From Luzula sylvatica (taxonomy: Eukaryota > Streptophyta > Magnoliopsida > Poales > Juncaceae): a stretch of 64,000 nt of DNA. This document shows positions 47,217 to 59,600 of this stretch, one piece after another. The notes below the pieces were generated by a model. That model searched no databases and was not told the origin of the DNA. It saw only the letters and a program-made list of their open reading frames with translations. Made by a program: the position numbers and the translations under genes. Position 1 is the stretch's first letter, and each line of letters begins with the position of its first letter. The DNA lies in assembly GCA_946800325.1 (NCBI GenBank), contig OX326958.1, positions 72,847,264 through 72,911,263 on the forward strand, written 5' to 3'.

Positions 47217-50200
47217 ATGGGGAAAAAGACGAAGAAGCCAGGTAAAGGGAAGGAGAAAACAGAAAAGAAAACCGCGAAAGGCGAGGAAAAGAGAGCTCGG
47301 CGTGAGAATCGTAAAGTGTCTGAAGAAGATGATATAGACGCCATTCTTGTACGAATTTTGTTCTCCCTTTTTCGTTTAACAATTTTTTTTGTAGATAAAG
47401 GCATGAGCTTTCGTCTGTTCCAGTGATATAAATTATAAAAACTATGGAAGTGTTTATGTGATTGTTACAATTGTAAATTTGTGATTATGTGTTGCTGCAG
47501 AAAAACATACAAAAAGAAGAGGCAAAGAAGAAGGAAGTGCATGTGGAGGAGAATGTGCCAGCTCCTTCTCCACGATCAAACTGCACGGTAATACAAACAT
47601 GAACTCATTAAAATCAATGTCTCTAATCTCTTATATTATAATTTATAATGAAATGTTACATTTTTTTTGTCCTTTGAATAGCTCACAATAAATCCACTGA
47701 AGGATACAGAATTGATATTTTATGGTGGGGAATTTTACAATGGAAACAAGGTATATTTCTCTAACTATACTTTCAAATTTCATAAATGCCTTCAAATTTT
47801 TTTAATAATTTGAACAAATTAACTTGATACAGACATTCGTATATGGAGATTTTTATCGATATGACGTAGAGAAAAATGAATGGAAATTGATCTCGAGTCC
47901 AAATAGTCCGCCTCCTCGAAGTGCTCACCAGATTGTTGCATGGAAAAATAATATTTACATGTTTGGTAACTATTTTTTAATTTTGAATATACGAATTTAA
48001 CCAAGTTATCAATGTGGTTTAACAATTTTTATGTGTTTTGTAGGTGGTGAATTTACTTCGCCAAATCAGGAGAGATTCCATCATTACAAGGTTGATAAAT
48101 ATTAAATAATATTTTTTATTCGTTATTCATTTGGTAGAACATTTGCTAGGAATAAAATGATATGATTGGTCCCATTTTAATGTTTTTTAATGACTATTAC
48201 TTTTTAAAAGGATTTTTGGACGATGGATTTGAAAACAAATCAATGGGAGCAATTAAATATGAAATCGTGTCCAAGTGCACGCTCTGGACATAGAATGGTA
48301 ATTTATTAATTAATTAAGTAATTTAGCTAATTTGTAAAGAAATTAAAATAGCCGAGTTTCATTTTATTCAGATTTTATACAAGCACAAAATCATAGTTTT
48401 TGGCGGCTTTTACGACACTCTTAGAGAAGTCAAGTTAGTTTATTTTTCATCTGTTCTTTCAAATTTTTCCTATAGGGTTTAGGGTTTACTAGATTTTGAA
48501 TCAAGTGTTTTAATAATCTTATTTCATTTACAGATACTATAATGATCTTCATGTATTTGATTTGGATCAATACAAGGTTGAGCATACAACACCTCACTTC
48601 CTTCAAATATTCTCTCAATTTTCTTTATTCATCATTTTTTATATGATTCTATATATTAATTAAATATTTCATAAATTTATAGTGGGAAGAAATAAAGCCT
48701 AAACCTGGAGCACTATGGCCGAGTGCAAGAAGTGGTTTCCAGCTTTTTGTTTTCCAAGATCAAGTATATATAAATTTCTCTATATAATATATATTAAGAA
48801 CATTAAAATATCTACTTAATATTTATAACTAATTATATTTGCAGATATACATGTATGGAGGATATTCAAAGGAAATAAACGCAGATAAAAAAGGGCCCAC
48901 AGAAAAAGGAATCGTCCATTCTGACATGTGGTATCTCGATCCTCGTACTTGGGAATGGAACAGGGTTACTTTTCTAAATTCTTTTATATTACTCTTATTA
49001 TCAAATCAAGGACCTTTTTGTAATTATTGTTATTTATTTGGACGCACAGGTGAAGAAAAGTGGGATGCCACCTGGACCTCGTGCTGGGTTCTCTATGTGT
49101 GTGCATAAAAAAAGAGCTGTTTTGTTTGGCGGTGTTGTTGATATGGAAGCTCAAGGTTTTTTTCTTTCTTTATTTTTAATATTTTTTTGTTTTTATTTTT
49201 TAATATGTGTGTTTGGTTTTAGGCGATGTGATGATAAGTATGTTCATGAACGAGCTCTATGGTTTCCAATTAGATACTCAAAGATGGTATCCATTGGAGC
49301 TACGAAAAGGAAAATCTTCTAAAGATAAGGTAAATATATTTGTTAGTACTAACTTTTTATGTGTTTCTGATTTATTAAATGTATTTTTTTGTGGTTTTGA
49401 TTATAATTTCACAGACAAAAGATCGAAAGAGAAATAATGAACAAACTAAGAGCGCTAAAGAAGACATAGAGATGGTTTCGACCAATGAGGACGAAATTAT
49501 GGAAGAATTCGATGAAGAAGAAGAAGAAAGAGAAGAAAAAATGAACGATTTACAAAATGTTTCGAATAAAATGTCCAAAAACTTGATTTTAGACGTAAAA
49601 GTTCAAGGGCTTGTTACCGATTCTACCAACCCAGATTCAGAGGTTAATTTCATTATTAATTTAGTACTCTTACAATTCACCAAATTTTGTTTTAATGATT
49701 TATTTAATTTTTTGAAAGGTGGTGAGGCCATGTGGACGAATAAATTCATGCATAGTCGTTGGCAAGGACACATTATATTTATACGGAGGCATGATGGAAG
49801 TCAAAGATAGAGAAATTACACTCGATGATTTATATTCTCTTAATCTTAGCAAGCTCGACGAATGGAAATGCATCTTTCCTGTAATTTCCTTTTATTTTTT
49901 TAATTGTACATGTCAAATATTTTGTATTATCCATATTTATTTTCCAAATATGTATTTTCAGGCGTCAGAATCTGAGTGGCTCGAAATATCTGACAATGAC
50001 GACGATGATGAAGATAGCGATGAAGATAATGATGACGATGACGAGGATGATGATGAAGACGAGGACGACGAAGATGAGGACGATGAAGATGACGATATGG
50101 AGGTTTTACTTGAATTACAAATTAATAATGATGATTAATGATTTGTGATTTTGCATCGTGATTCGTGCAGATCGGAGATGACGGTGAGAAGGAACTGGAC

Positions 50201-50869
50201 ATGTCTGGTGCGGTGTCTCTGATCAAGGGCGAAAAGAAGAAATTGAGAAGGAAAGAAAAACGTGCGAGAATCGAACAGATCAGGATTACTCTTGGCCTTT
50301 CAGATTCTCAGAGAACTCCTATGGTAAATTCAAAAATTCAAAATTCAAAATTTGGAAGTAATTGATGCTTAGTTTTGAATCATAATAATTGTGTGTTTGT
50401 GTGTGAAAAGCCAGGGGAGAGTTTAAGGGATTTTTATAAAAGAACGAACATGTATTGGCAAATGGCTGCTCATGAGCATACTCAGCACACTGGAAAGGTT
50501 AAATTGATTATTTTAATTAAATGAAAATATAAAACCAAATTAATTTAATTATTTTTTATTTCGATTTGTATGGCGTCATAGGAACTTAGAAAGGATGGTT
50601 TTGATCTCGCCATGGTTCGATATAGGGAACTCAAACCCGTACTTGATGAGGTGATTTTCGGCTTGGTTCATTTTATTTTATTTTATTTTACTATGTCTTT
50701 AATTTGGTTTTGTTGTTATATTTAGTAACAATTATTTTTGTATTTTTTGTAGCTTGCTGTATTAGAAGCGGAACAAAAGGCCGAAGAAGAGGCCGGTGCG
50801 GAAACAAGTTCTCGAAAAAGAGACAATAATGACAAGAAGAAAAATAAGCAGAAAAGTTCAGGAAAATAG
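47217..50869 (+). CDS. Kelch-repeat protein with C-terminal DUF4110 (KLHDC4-like)
   Basis: Nineteen in-frame exons give 676 aa: 47,217-47,348; 47,501-47,587; 47,682-47,750; 47,833-47,965; 48,044-48,090; 48,211-48,297; 48,372-48,433; 48,534-48,576; 48,683-48,763; 48,845-48,964; 49,050-49,155; 49,223-49,329; 49,415-49,642; 49,719-49,880; 49,962-50,102; 50,171-50,323; 50,411-50,497; 50,582-50,650; 50,753-50,869. The N-terminus is very basic (MGKKTKKPGKGKEK). About six kelch blades follow (LIFYGGEF, IYMFGGEF, IIVFGGFY, IYMYGGYS, AVLFGGVV, LYLYGGMM), then an Asp/Glu stretch in exon 15, a basic helix, and DUF4110 (SLRDFYKRTNMYWQMAA). Order and length match the conserved eukaryotic KLHDC4 family. 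Basic and acidic tracts suggest a nuclear or nucleolar protein; its biochemical role is not settled. Exons 18-19 and the 3' flank are duplicated downstream around a LINE. Confidence 0.92.
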
Positions 50870-51063
50870 GTTCTTTTTTGTATGTTTTGTTGTTAAATTA
50901 TATGGCAATTTTGTACACTACTATTTATTTGTTTGTTGTGAGAATATTGATTTAAATAATTTCTTCATGTATCCAGTTTGTTTGGTATGTTATAAATATC
51001 AGTAGATACATTTGTATCGTCTCAACTCCAACACTTTATTTTTCACCCAAATCGATTTAGTCA
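50583..51063 (+). repeat. Direct duplication, functional copy (kelch exons 18-19 and 3' flank)
   Basis: From CTTAGAAAGGATGG to GATTTAGTCA this segment matches 52,553-53,087 with scattered differences. The right copy has about 60 bp more, between GTCGTCT-type sequence and CCAACACTTT, which the left copy lacks. The LINE fragment starts directly after the left copy. Confidence 0.85.
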
Positions 51064-52462
51064 AATGGACCAGGATCTGTCTTCCCAAAAACATGGAGGA
51101 TTCGGCCTTAAAAAATCTACAAATCCAAAACACCTCGTTACTTAAATGGCTATTCAAAATAGATTTCCAATCAAATTCACTTTGGACCCACTTCATCAAA
51201 GAACTTTACGGTATAGAACAAGCCGAAATGCTACCTAATGCTTCCGCCTCTTTCACCTCCTATTTCGTCAAAGATTTGCTCCATCTAATCCCAATATACA
51301 AATTTCTCTCGTTGCAGACGGCCGGCCAAAAAGCTTTTCTATCAAAAACAATCCCAACTGCAAAATTTTCTTTCAAAACAAATTTATGATTTCCTAATAC
51401 ACCTAGGTAAAATTTGCCATTGGACCTAGGAGTGGACATTCGGTTGAACCGAACCGAACCGAACCGAACCGAATAAAATTTGAACCGATTTAAAATTGAA
51501 CCGATTAAATCGAATTTCTTATTCGGTTTGTTCGGTTGAACAGAATAAGAAACTTTATAATGATAAAATTCAAATTCTATTTAGAAAAAAAATATAAAAA
51601 CAAATCATATAAAATATAATTATATTATTTATAATTTTACAATATGAAATATTAATTTTTTTAAATATACATAATAAAAACATGAAAAATAATACTAATT
51701 CGGTCGGTTCGGTTTAATCGGTTTTAAAAATACCAAAACCGAACCGAACCGAATAAACCGAATAATATAAATTTTTGAACCGAACCGATTAAACCGAATT
51801 CGACCGGTTCGGCTCGGTTCCCAAATAAACCAAACTATTTGCCCACCCCTAATTGAACCCACCAACTATTCAAAACAAACATACCGCTTAAAATCAAACT
51901 GTTACTATGGCTAGCCATCAACAACAGAATTCTTACGTAAGAAAATCTAATTAAGAGGGGATGGTCACATGATCCGACTTGTGTGCTATGCTCAAATCAA
52001 CCCGAATTCACAAATCACTTATTCAATCATTGCCCATACACGAATACCTGCTTCAGACGACTTGACATCAATACTTACGACAATTTGAGCCTTCTATCGT
52101 CATGGGACAAAATTCAAAAGGGTAACCTCGGCAGAGGAAAAAATAAAATTAACAACAAAATGGGCGGGAGTCATTTGGACGATTTGGAAAGAAACAAACA
52201 ACCGAACATTCAATCGGACGAACAAATCACCTGCAATGCTTATGGACTCCGTAAGGAACCTACTACACTCTTGGAACTTGGCAAAGATATAATCATATAA
52301 TCCACAAACGAACATTTTTGTAAAGTTTATGCTTGCTGTGTTATTAACTCAAATTTTCATCTCACTTGTATGAATTCTTGTAAATTAATGGTGCACTAGC
52401 ACACTATCAATATTATTGAACCTCACGAGCACGCTTCGTGCTCTAGGCTCACTTTCAAAAAA
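51064..52462 (+). pseudogene. 3' fragment of a LINE (L1-type) retrotransposon
   Basis: Translation gives LVKWTRICLPKN and LKNLQIQNTSLLKWLF at 51,055-51,150. Then, after a hAT insertion, comes REN-like sequence continuing RRGWSHDPTCVLCSNQPEF and HLFNHCPYT at about 51,955-52,040. This is the zinc-binding region that follows reverse transcriptase in plant LINEs. The 3' end has a hairpin GAGCACGCTTCGTGCTC (about 52,429) and a short A-run at 52,457-52,465. The upstream RT and endonuclease are absent (5' truncation) and frames are broken, so it is dead. Confidence 0.8.
51427..51851. mobile_element. hAT-type MITE of the GAACCGAACCG family, copy 2
   Basis: The element starts TAGGAGTGGACATTCGG, ends TTGCCCACCCCTA and is bordered by ATTGGACC and ATTGAACC (7 of 8 bases match). 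It is 425 bp, with CGAACCGAAC-type ends. It splits the LINE fragment, so it inserted after the LINE. Confidence 0.85.
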
Positions 52463-53087
52463 AATAATCTTATTTCATTTACAGATACTATAATGATCTT
52501 CATGTATTCGATTTGGATCAATACAAGGTTGAGCAAACAACACCTCACTTCCTTAGAAAGGATGGTTTTGATCTCGCCATGGTTTGATATAGGGAACTCA
52601 AACCCGTACTTGATGAGGTGATTTTCAGCTTGGTTCACTTTATTTTATTTTATTTTATTTTACTATGTCTTTAATTTGGTTTTGTTGTTGTTTTTAGTAA
52701 CGATTATTTTTGTATTTTTGTAGCTTGCTGTATTAGAAGCGGAACAAAAGGCCGAAGAAGAGGCCGGTGCGGAAACAAGTTCTCGAAAGAGAGACAATAA
52801 TGACAAGAAGAAAAATAAGCAGAAAAGTTCAGGAAAATAGGTTCTTTTTTTGTATATTTTGTTGTCAAATTATATGGCAATTTTGTACACTACTATTTAT
52901 TTGTTTGTTGTGAGAATATTGATTTAAATAATTTCTTCATTTATCCAGTTTGTTTGGTATGTTATAAATATCAGTAGATACATTTGTATCGTCTTAACTT
53001 GGATCATTTATTTTGTTGGAGTTAAGAAAATGTAGCGAACAGTAGAACTCCCAACACTTTATTTTTCACCCATATTGATTTAGTCAT
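52463..53087 (+). pseudogene. Chimeric duplicate of kelch exon 8 and exons 18-19
   Basis: About 90 bp at 52,463-52,555 match the end of intron 7, exon 8 and the start of intron 8 of the kelch gene (48,512-48,605). They join directly to sequence matching 50,583-51,063 (end of intron 17, exons 18-19, 3' flank). The junction has a few bases of overlap (CTT). A CGA codon has become TGA (GTTCGATAT to GTTTGATAT), and there is no path from the real gene, so it cannot be translated as a kelch protein. Similarity is high but clearly less than in the APC2 duplication, so this event is older. Confidence 0.88.
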
Positions 53088-53661
53088 CAGACTATGAGAG
53101 TTAAGTTGATCTAACTTGGATCATTTATTTTGTATGCTTGACTAGTGATTTATAATCCATAATGTATGTATTCAATATAATGTTTAATTATATGTATGCA
53201 TTATCCATGAATTATGCTATTATAATGAACTATATTCCTTTATTTTATTAATATTTTTTCCCTCCCTTGCTTCAAAAATTAACAATTCCAAGCCAAAATT
53301 GTGTTTCTTTCACATATAATTCCAATTGAAATTTTACTTTGCTTTGAATACCATACTAATGTAATTTCTGGTCAAGTTCATTTCTTGCTTGAATATGACG
53401 AAGAGAAAATTTACTATTTACAGGAAGCATACTTCTATAAATTTGTGATGAATTATATTATGTTTTATAATTAACATCAAATATAAAAAATCGACAGCAG
53501 AGTACATACAACAAGTACAAGAACAAGATAAGTGAGACAAAATAAATGGCAATTGAATATGTTAACAACATTGACTCAACGAAAATCAAATCATACATTC
53601 TATAGTACAATTTTCAAGCTATAATAAGTATTTTCTATAAATTAAATCATTAATAAAGAAA
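53088..53661. other. Intergenic DNA between the kelch duplication and TNO1
   Basis: AT-rich sequence with no ORF. It contains the 3' flank of the TNO1-like gene on the minus strand. The phrase AACTTGGATCATTTATTTTGT occurs twice (about 52,998 and 53,117). Confidence 0.5.
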
Positions 53662-56600
53662 TCAAAAAACAATGCTCCCCAAAAACCACAGATGTATGAA
53701 GATGCAATATGCTACAAACCCTAATCTCGCCCTTGGCTGACTCATCAGTACTCTGCTTCCAGATACCCTACAAAAAAAAATTTACAAATTTTATTTCATT
53801 AATTTCTAAATTCAAGTATTAAATTGCATTATTGCATGTATAAAAACTCATGAGAGAGAGAGAAACTTACAATGCACTATCGACTTTATCAGCAATAAAT
53901 TTTCCTTGTACCGGTACCAACCCAGAGCTATTCAACGATTTGAACACATGACCTAAAAAAATAAAAATAAAAAAAATGCGAGAATATTTTTTAGGATATT
54001 AACGCTTAATTTGCAAAAAACTAGGGTTACCTTTATCCTCGGATTCATGAACAGAAACAAGCCTTTCAGTATCGGAGCCAATATTAAGGACGAGATGATC
54101 GCTCGAAACCTTCCTCGTAGCCCTAGCAGTAGTCAAGGAAGTTTTCCCAACAGGCACCTATAAATTTCAAAATATCAAAAACAACCCTCAACAAAAAAAA
54201 AACTTCAAAATAAAAATTAACTCTAAATTTGTAAAATTTACACGTACCAGATCTTCGATCTCAGAAATATCTGGATTCTTCAAAGAAGAAGAAGAAGCTT
54301 CGATCAATCCTCTTTCAGAAATCAAAGATTCGTGCGAATCTTCGAGCATTTTAACTCTCCCGTTTAATTCGTTCACCATTTTTTCTCGTGTTTTTAATTT
54401 CCCTTCCATCTCCATTAATTTCGATCTCGAATTATCGTACTCTACTATCAGAGAAACCACCACTCTTTCCAAAAATGACAAGAGTGCCACTGAGTTTGTT
54501 AATTTCTGATCTTGCACAGCCTCTTTGCCTCCCATTTGTACCAATTTCTGTACCAGTTTTTCCAAATTGGTACGTACCGTTTCGGATTCTCCGTTGAGAT
54601 TTTCGATTTCGGTCAAATTCGACGCGAGGGATAAATGGAGGTCGTCCTTTTCGTAATTTAATTCGGTTATTCTTTGATTGAGTTCGATAAATTGGTCGAG
54701 AATGAACGCTATTTTTTCGAGTGGACTTGAGAAATTTGGGATTTCGCTCGATTCGAGATTGTTTACTTTTTCGATTAGAGACGCCATTTCTTGCTCTGAA
54801 AAATACAAACCAGACATTCCTGCAAAAAAAATAAACAAAGTAATTGTTAAAAAAAATAGTTATTTAAAAGTGAAGGTCTTTTGCATAAATTACCTCTATC
54901 TTTGACAAGTTCTTCGTCTCTAGACTTTACATTAATTTGCTCTTTAGTCTCATAATCCTCAATTTTTCCTCTCAATTCATCACAAACCCTTTGTAAATTC
55001 ACATTCTCCTTTTCAAGTACAGAAATTCTCTCTTCGTTCAAATCATGATCCTCAAAAGCCAATTGAGGCCCAGATTCGGCTTTTTCCAATTTAGCCCTCA
55101 ATTCATCCATATCACTACAAACAGTCTTCAATTTCTCTTCTTGGGCCTCGTTATGGGCCTCTAATTTCTCCAAATCGAATTTTAGGGTTTCTTCAGAGTC
55201 CATCATGTGAAAGAACTCTTCGCTCGTGGCGTTTAGAGCTTGAGACATGAGCGTTATGTGATCGTCCATGTAACTCGAGAGGTCTTTGAAGTAGTTGGTT
55301 ATGTGTTCCGTTTGCGCGTTTAATCCCTCGAAAAGGGAATTTACGGATTTGCCCTCGAAGAAGTTTGTGTTTTTGGTCTCGTTGCGAGATTTTCTCTCGT
55401 TTATGAACTTGTCGTAACTTGGTAGAGTGAGGAACTTCGCAAATCCCGAGACCTAATTGTAAAAAAAAAAAATGTTCTAAACTTAAGAATCTAAATAATA
55501 CAATTTTATTAGGGCAATTTGCAAAGTAGCCCTTACATTACTGAGAATTGCAAAAAAGCCCCTCCATTGTTAACATATTCAAGAAATTGCAATCTAGAAA
55601 CAACCATAGGGGATTTTTGTTGAATTTCTTTAAGAATGGAGGGGCTTTTATGAAATTTCCAGTAATTTAGGGCCTATTTTGCAAAGTTGTGTTTTGTTTG
55701 TAAAAGTAAAACATAATTAACATACCTCAATGCTTGGATCAATAGTATACCCTTTAGAATTAAATTGCTTGTGCATTTCATGCATCAAAAGGCCCATGCC
55801 TCTCAAGCTATTAATCTTCTTTCTAAATTCATCGTTCACTAAAGATAACAAACTCTCATCCATTAAAATCTCCTTTAATTTCTCAAATTCCATACTTTTC
55901 TCGTTCAAATGCCTTTCTAAACCAGTTCGATTCTCCTTCAATTCCTCCTCACATTCGTTTAATTTAGAACTCAATTCAGAAATTTCCTTTTCGTGCCGAA
56001 TTTCAGATTCGTTTTTCATGGTTTGTAACGAAGAAATGTCCTCTTTTGCTTGAGATAACTCGCTATTTAGAGATTTCAATTCGAATTTTGTTTTCTCCAG
56101 TTCTTTTAAAATTTCCTCTTTTTCCTTGGAAAAGTTAGAAATTAAATCTCTTGATTTGTTGAGTTTTTTTTCTAGGATTTGATACTTATTAGTATATTTT
56201 TCTAGCTCTTTTTCAGTAGTAACCCTAGAAATTTCAGATTCTTCAATGTGCTTTTTAACCCAATTCATTTTCTCTATTGGCCCTTCAAAGCTCGTTCCAG
56301 TTGGTACGGCAATATTTTCTAGAGAATCAACCAATTCTTGTTGAGAAATCTTAGTTCGATCCAAATTTTGTTTTAGAGAAGTAATTTCTATTTCGAGCTC
56401 GTTCACACGAGTTAAATTAGAAGATAGCCTCTCGATTTGTTCATTCAAATTTTGAATAATCGACTCTTTTGAATTCACCTCGGTTTTCAAATTCTCGATT
56501 TCAGAGCTCTTTTCATCCAAAGCTTGCTTAAACCCTTCTCTCTCTAGCACTAATCCCTTGCCTTTCTTCACAGCCATAGAGAGTTTTTCTCTCACTAAAG

Positions 56601-59600
56601 CATTCTTCTCCTCGACCCTTTCGAGTTCTTTCTGAACCAATTCCTTTTCGTTTTTCAAATTTGAAATTTCTTCTGATAATTTACCCAATTCAGTAGTTAA
56701 TCTCTCCACCTCAGATTTATTAACCGAATCTTCTAGAACATTCTTGAATGAAATTATCTCCTGGTCTCGTTCATTCAACAACCCTTGCAATTTTTCGAAA
56801 TTTTCGTGATCGAGAACAGACGATTTTTCCCTTTCTTGGAATCTACTAACGAATTTCTCAATCGTTGAATTAGGGTTTTCAAAATCCATTTTAATTTCAA
56901 ATGATTCCTCTAAAGCCTTAATTAACTCGTTTTTCTCTGAAGAAACAAGTGATAACTCTTCACTAGCTTTTTCATACTTAGCCAAAATTTCGGCAAGTTC
57001 GTTTCTCAAAACATCTTTTTCTTGTTTTTCGTCCAATAAAGATACTTTCAAACCATCGATTTCTTCGCTCAAACTAGATAATTTCAGTTCAAAATTCGAA
57101 TTTTCATCTTGCAATTTTACCAAATCTTCTCTGCCCTTCTTCAACGAATCAACCAACCAATCAATTTGAATATCCAATCCACTAGACGAAACTTGTACCG
57201 GTAAATCAACCGAAATTAGGGTTTCTTTAATTTTACCGTGCTCTAAACAAATCGAATCGCTTACGCCCTTTTGTTCAACAAACCAATGTACCTTCTGCAC
57301 CGGTTCTGACAAACCCAATTCATTAGGGAAATCAAAATCACCCAAAACCGTTTCGATTTGATCGAGTAGATTTTCCTTTTCGGAGAGAGAAAGCTGAAGA
57401 GAATTTATTTTCATTTGAGTTTCACTTAGCTCACCAGAACTCGCTTTAAAACTATCTAGCTCGATCGACCTTTCTTTCGATTCGTTCATGGATCTCTCGA
57501 GCTCATTTGTTTTTTCTTCTAGAAGCTTCTTGAGCTCATTTACATCCTCTTCACTTGCTTGCAATTTAACCGTGTATTTCTCGAGCTCATTTCTCTTTTC
57601 TTCTAGAAGCTTCTGTAACTCTTCCACTGTTACTTGCGAAACTTGACTTGCTTGCAAGTCAAGTAAACACTTCTCGAGCTCGTTTTCCTTCTCTTCTAGT
57701 AACTTCTCCACCTCTTTTAACTTCACTTCACTTTCTTGGAACTCAAGTGAACTCTTCTCAAGCTCATTTTCCTTCTCCTTTAATAATCCCTCCACCTCGT
57801 TGACTCTAACTTCACATGTATTTAACTCTCTTGTTTTTTCTTCTAGATGCTTCCTTGACTCTTCAATATCGACTTCTTTTCCTTGTAACTCACTCGATTT
57901 TTCTTCTAGAAGCTTCCTTGATTCTTCTATCTCAACTTCTTTTCCTTGTAATTCACTCGATTTTTCTTCTAGAAGCTTTCGTAATTCTTCTATGTCGGTT
58001 TCTTTTCCTTGGGATTCACTCGATTTGTCTTCTAGAATCTTCCTTAAATCTTCTATCTCAACTTCTTTTCCTTGTAACTCGCTCGATTTTTCTTCTAGAA
58101 GCTTCCTTAAATCTTCAACCTCGGCTTCTTTTCCTTGAAACTCAGTGGATTTCTCCCTCATTTCGCTTATTTTGATTTCTACAAACTTTTGTAACTCTTC
58201 AACCATGACTTCGCTCGATTGCAAAGTTTCACTCTTCTCTTTCAATTCGCTCGTTTTCGCTTCTAGAAGCTTCTCATTTTCTTCTAACAACTCTGATTTC
58301 TCCTTTAATTCGGCCATGGATTTCTCTAACTCGCTCGATTTCTCGGCCAATGAATTCTTTAAAGAATCACGAGTCTGTACCAAAGATTTCCCCTTTGTAA
58401 CCGCCATGCTTAATTTCTCTTTTATTGCAAGATATTTACTCTCTGCTTGTTCTAATTCTCCTTTTATTTTGCTAATTTCAGCATTTGATTGGTCGAGATT
58501 TGCTTTCAATTTCTCGACTTGATTCAAAACCCCTTTGTTTTTATTCTCAAGTTTGTTTATCACATCCAAAGCACTGGTTTCCCTCTTCTTGGTTTCGATT
58601 AACTCTTCAAAGGCAATATTCAAAACCCTAGTCGAGTCGAAATTCACGGAGTTCTCAAATTCGGGCCTGAATCCAGCCAAATACTGCTGGAATTGATCGA
58701 TTTGGGATAAAATCTCTCTTTGCCTTTCCACAAGAAGCATGGTTTTGTTTTCGACTATAGACAGCACATCCGTACCGGTACCATCCAGAGACCCTTCTTC
58801 TTGAACCAAAACAGTATTAAAATAAGGTAACAACCTCTCTTTTAGGGTTTCGGACCAAGAATCATGCAAAGCACCCAAATATTCGAAAATCACGTCGCGA
58901 GACACAACAGACTCGAGACTTTTCAGCTTGAGAACCTCAATCTCTTGTTTGAGCTCGAGATTATTATTCTCATTGATTGGTTTGGTTTCAGAAATTAGGG
59001 TTTTCAAATGAAGGGTAAATTTGGAACAATCGTGTAACATTGCGTGTAATGGTGTTGGAAATGGTTTTGTTTCTTCGGTTATTGAGATTACCGAGTCTTC
59101 GTCCACCATTTCTACCAATTTGCGCCTTAGATTCGCCACTTCTCTCCCGAATACTTCTCTTTCTTCCTAAAATACCCAACAAAAAAAAAATCACGCCTTA
59201 GGGGTATGTATGATATTATGAGATTACACAGGGTGTAAAATAGAAAACCTGCATGTTCATACCCGATATTTTTTGCACTCGGCTAATGAATCGTCGAGCT
59301 TTACATTGAGCCTCGCTAGCTCCTCGGCGTCCTTGCTAGCAGAGCTCTCTCCGAACTCGATCACGGCAATTGATTCCTCGAGGCCTCCACTTGTGGTCAG
59401 GATTTCGCCAGGTGTCTCCTCCGGCTCGTCAGTCGCGTCCTCGAACATCTCCTCTCTTCCTACCGAATCGGTGTCTTCCTGTGTCTCCTGCGTCGATCCG
59501 TCGATATTTACAAGAATGCCAATGTTTTCTTCCTGAATTAATCAAGCCCAGCCCCCCTTTTCTTGAGTTATGATTTTTTTTTTCGTTGATAACTTCAAGG

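Noticed and set aside
52463..52840. A second kelch or DUF4110 gene
   Set aside because: It is a rearranged fragment with a stop in exon 18 and no upstream exons.
57800..58522. Plus-strand ORFs of 112, 119 and 125 aa
   Set aside because: They are antisense shadows of the golgin exon's repetitive coiled-coil codons.
59137..59139. GTG start for the 1,140-aa frame of the golgin
   Set aside because: The frame continues upstream to a splice acceptor at 59,167, and two further exons supply a normal ATG.
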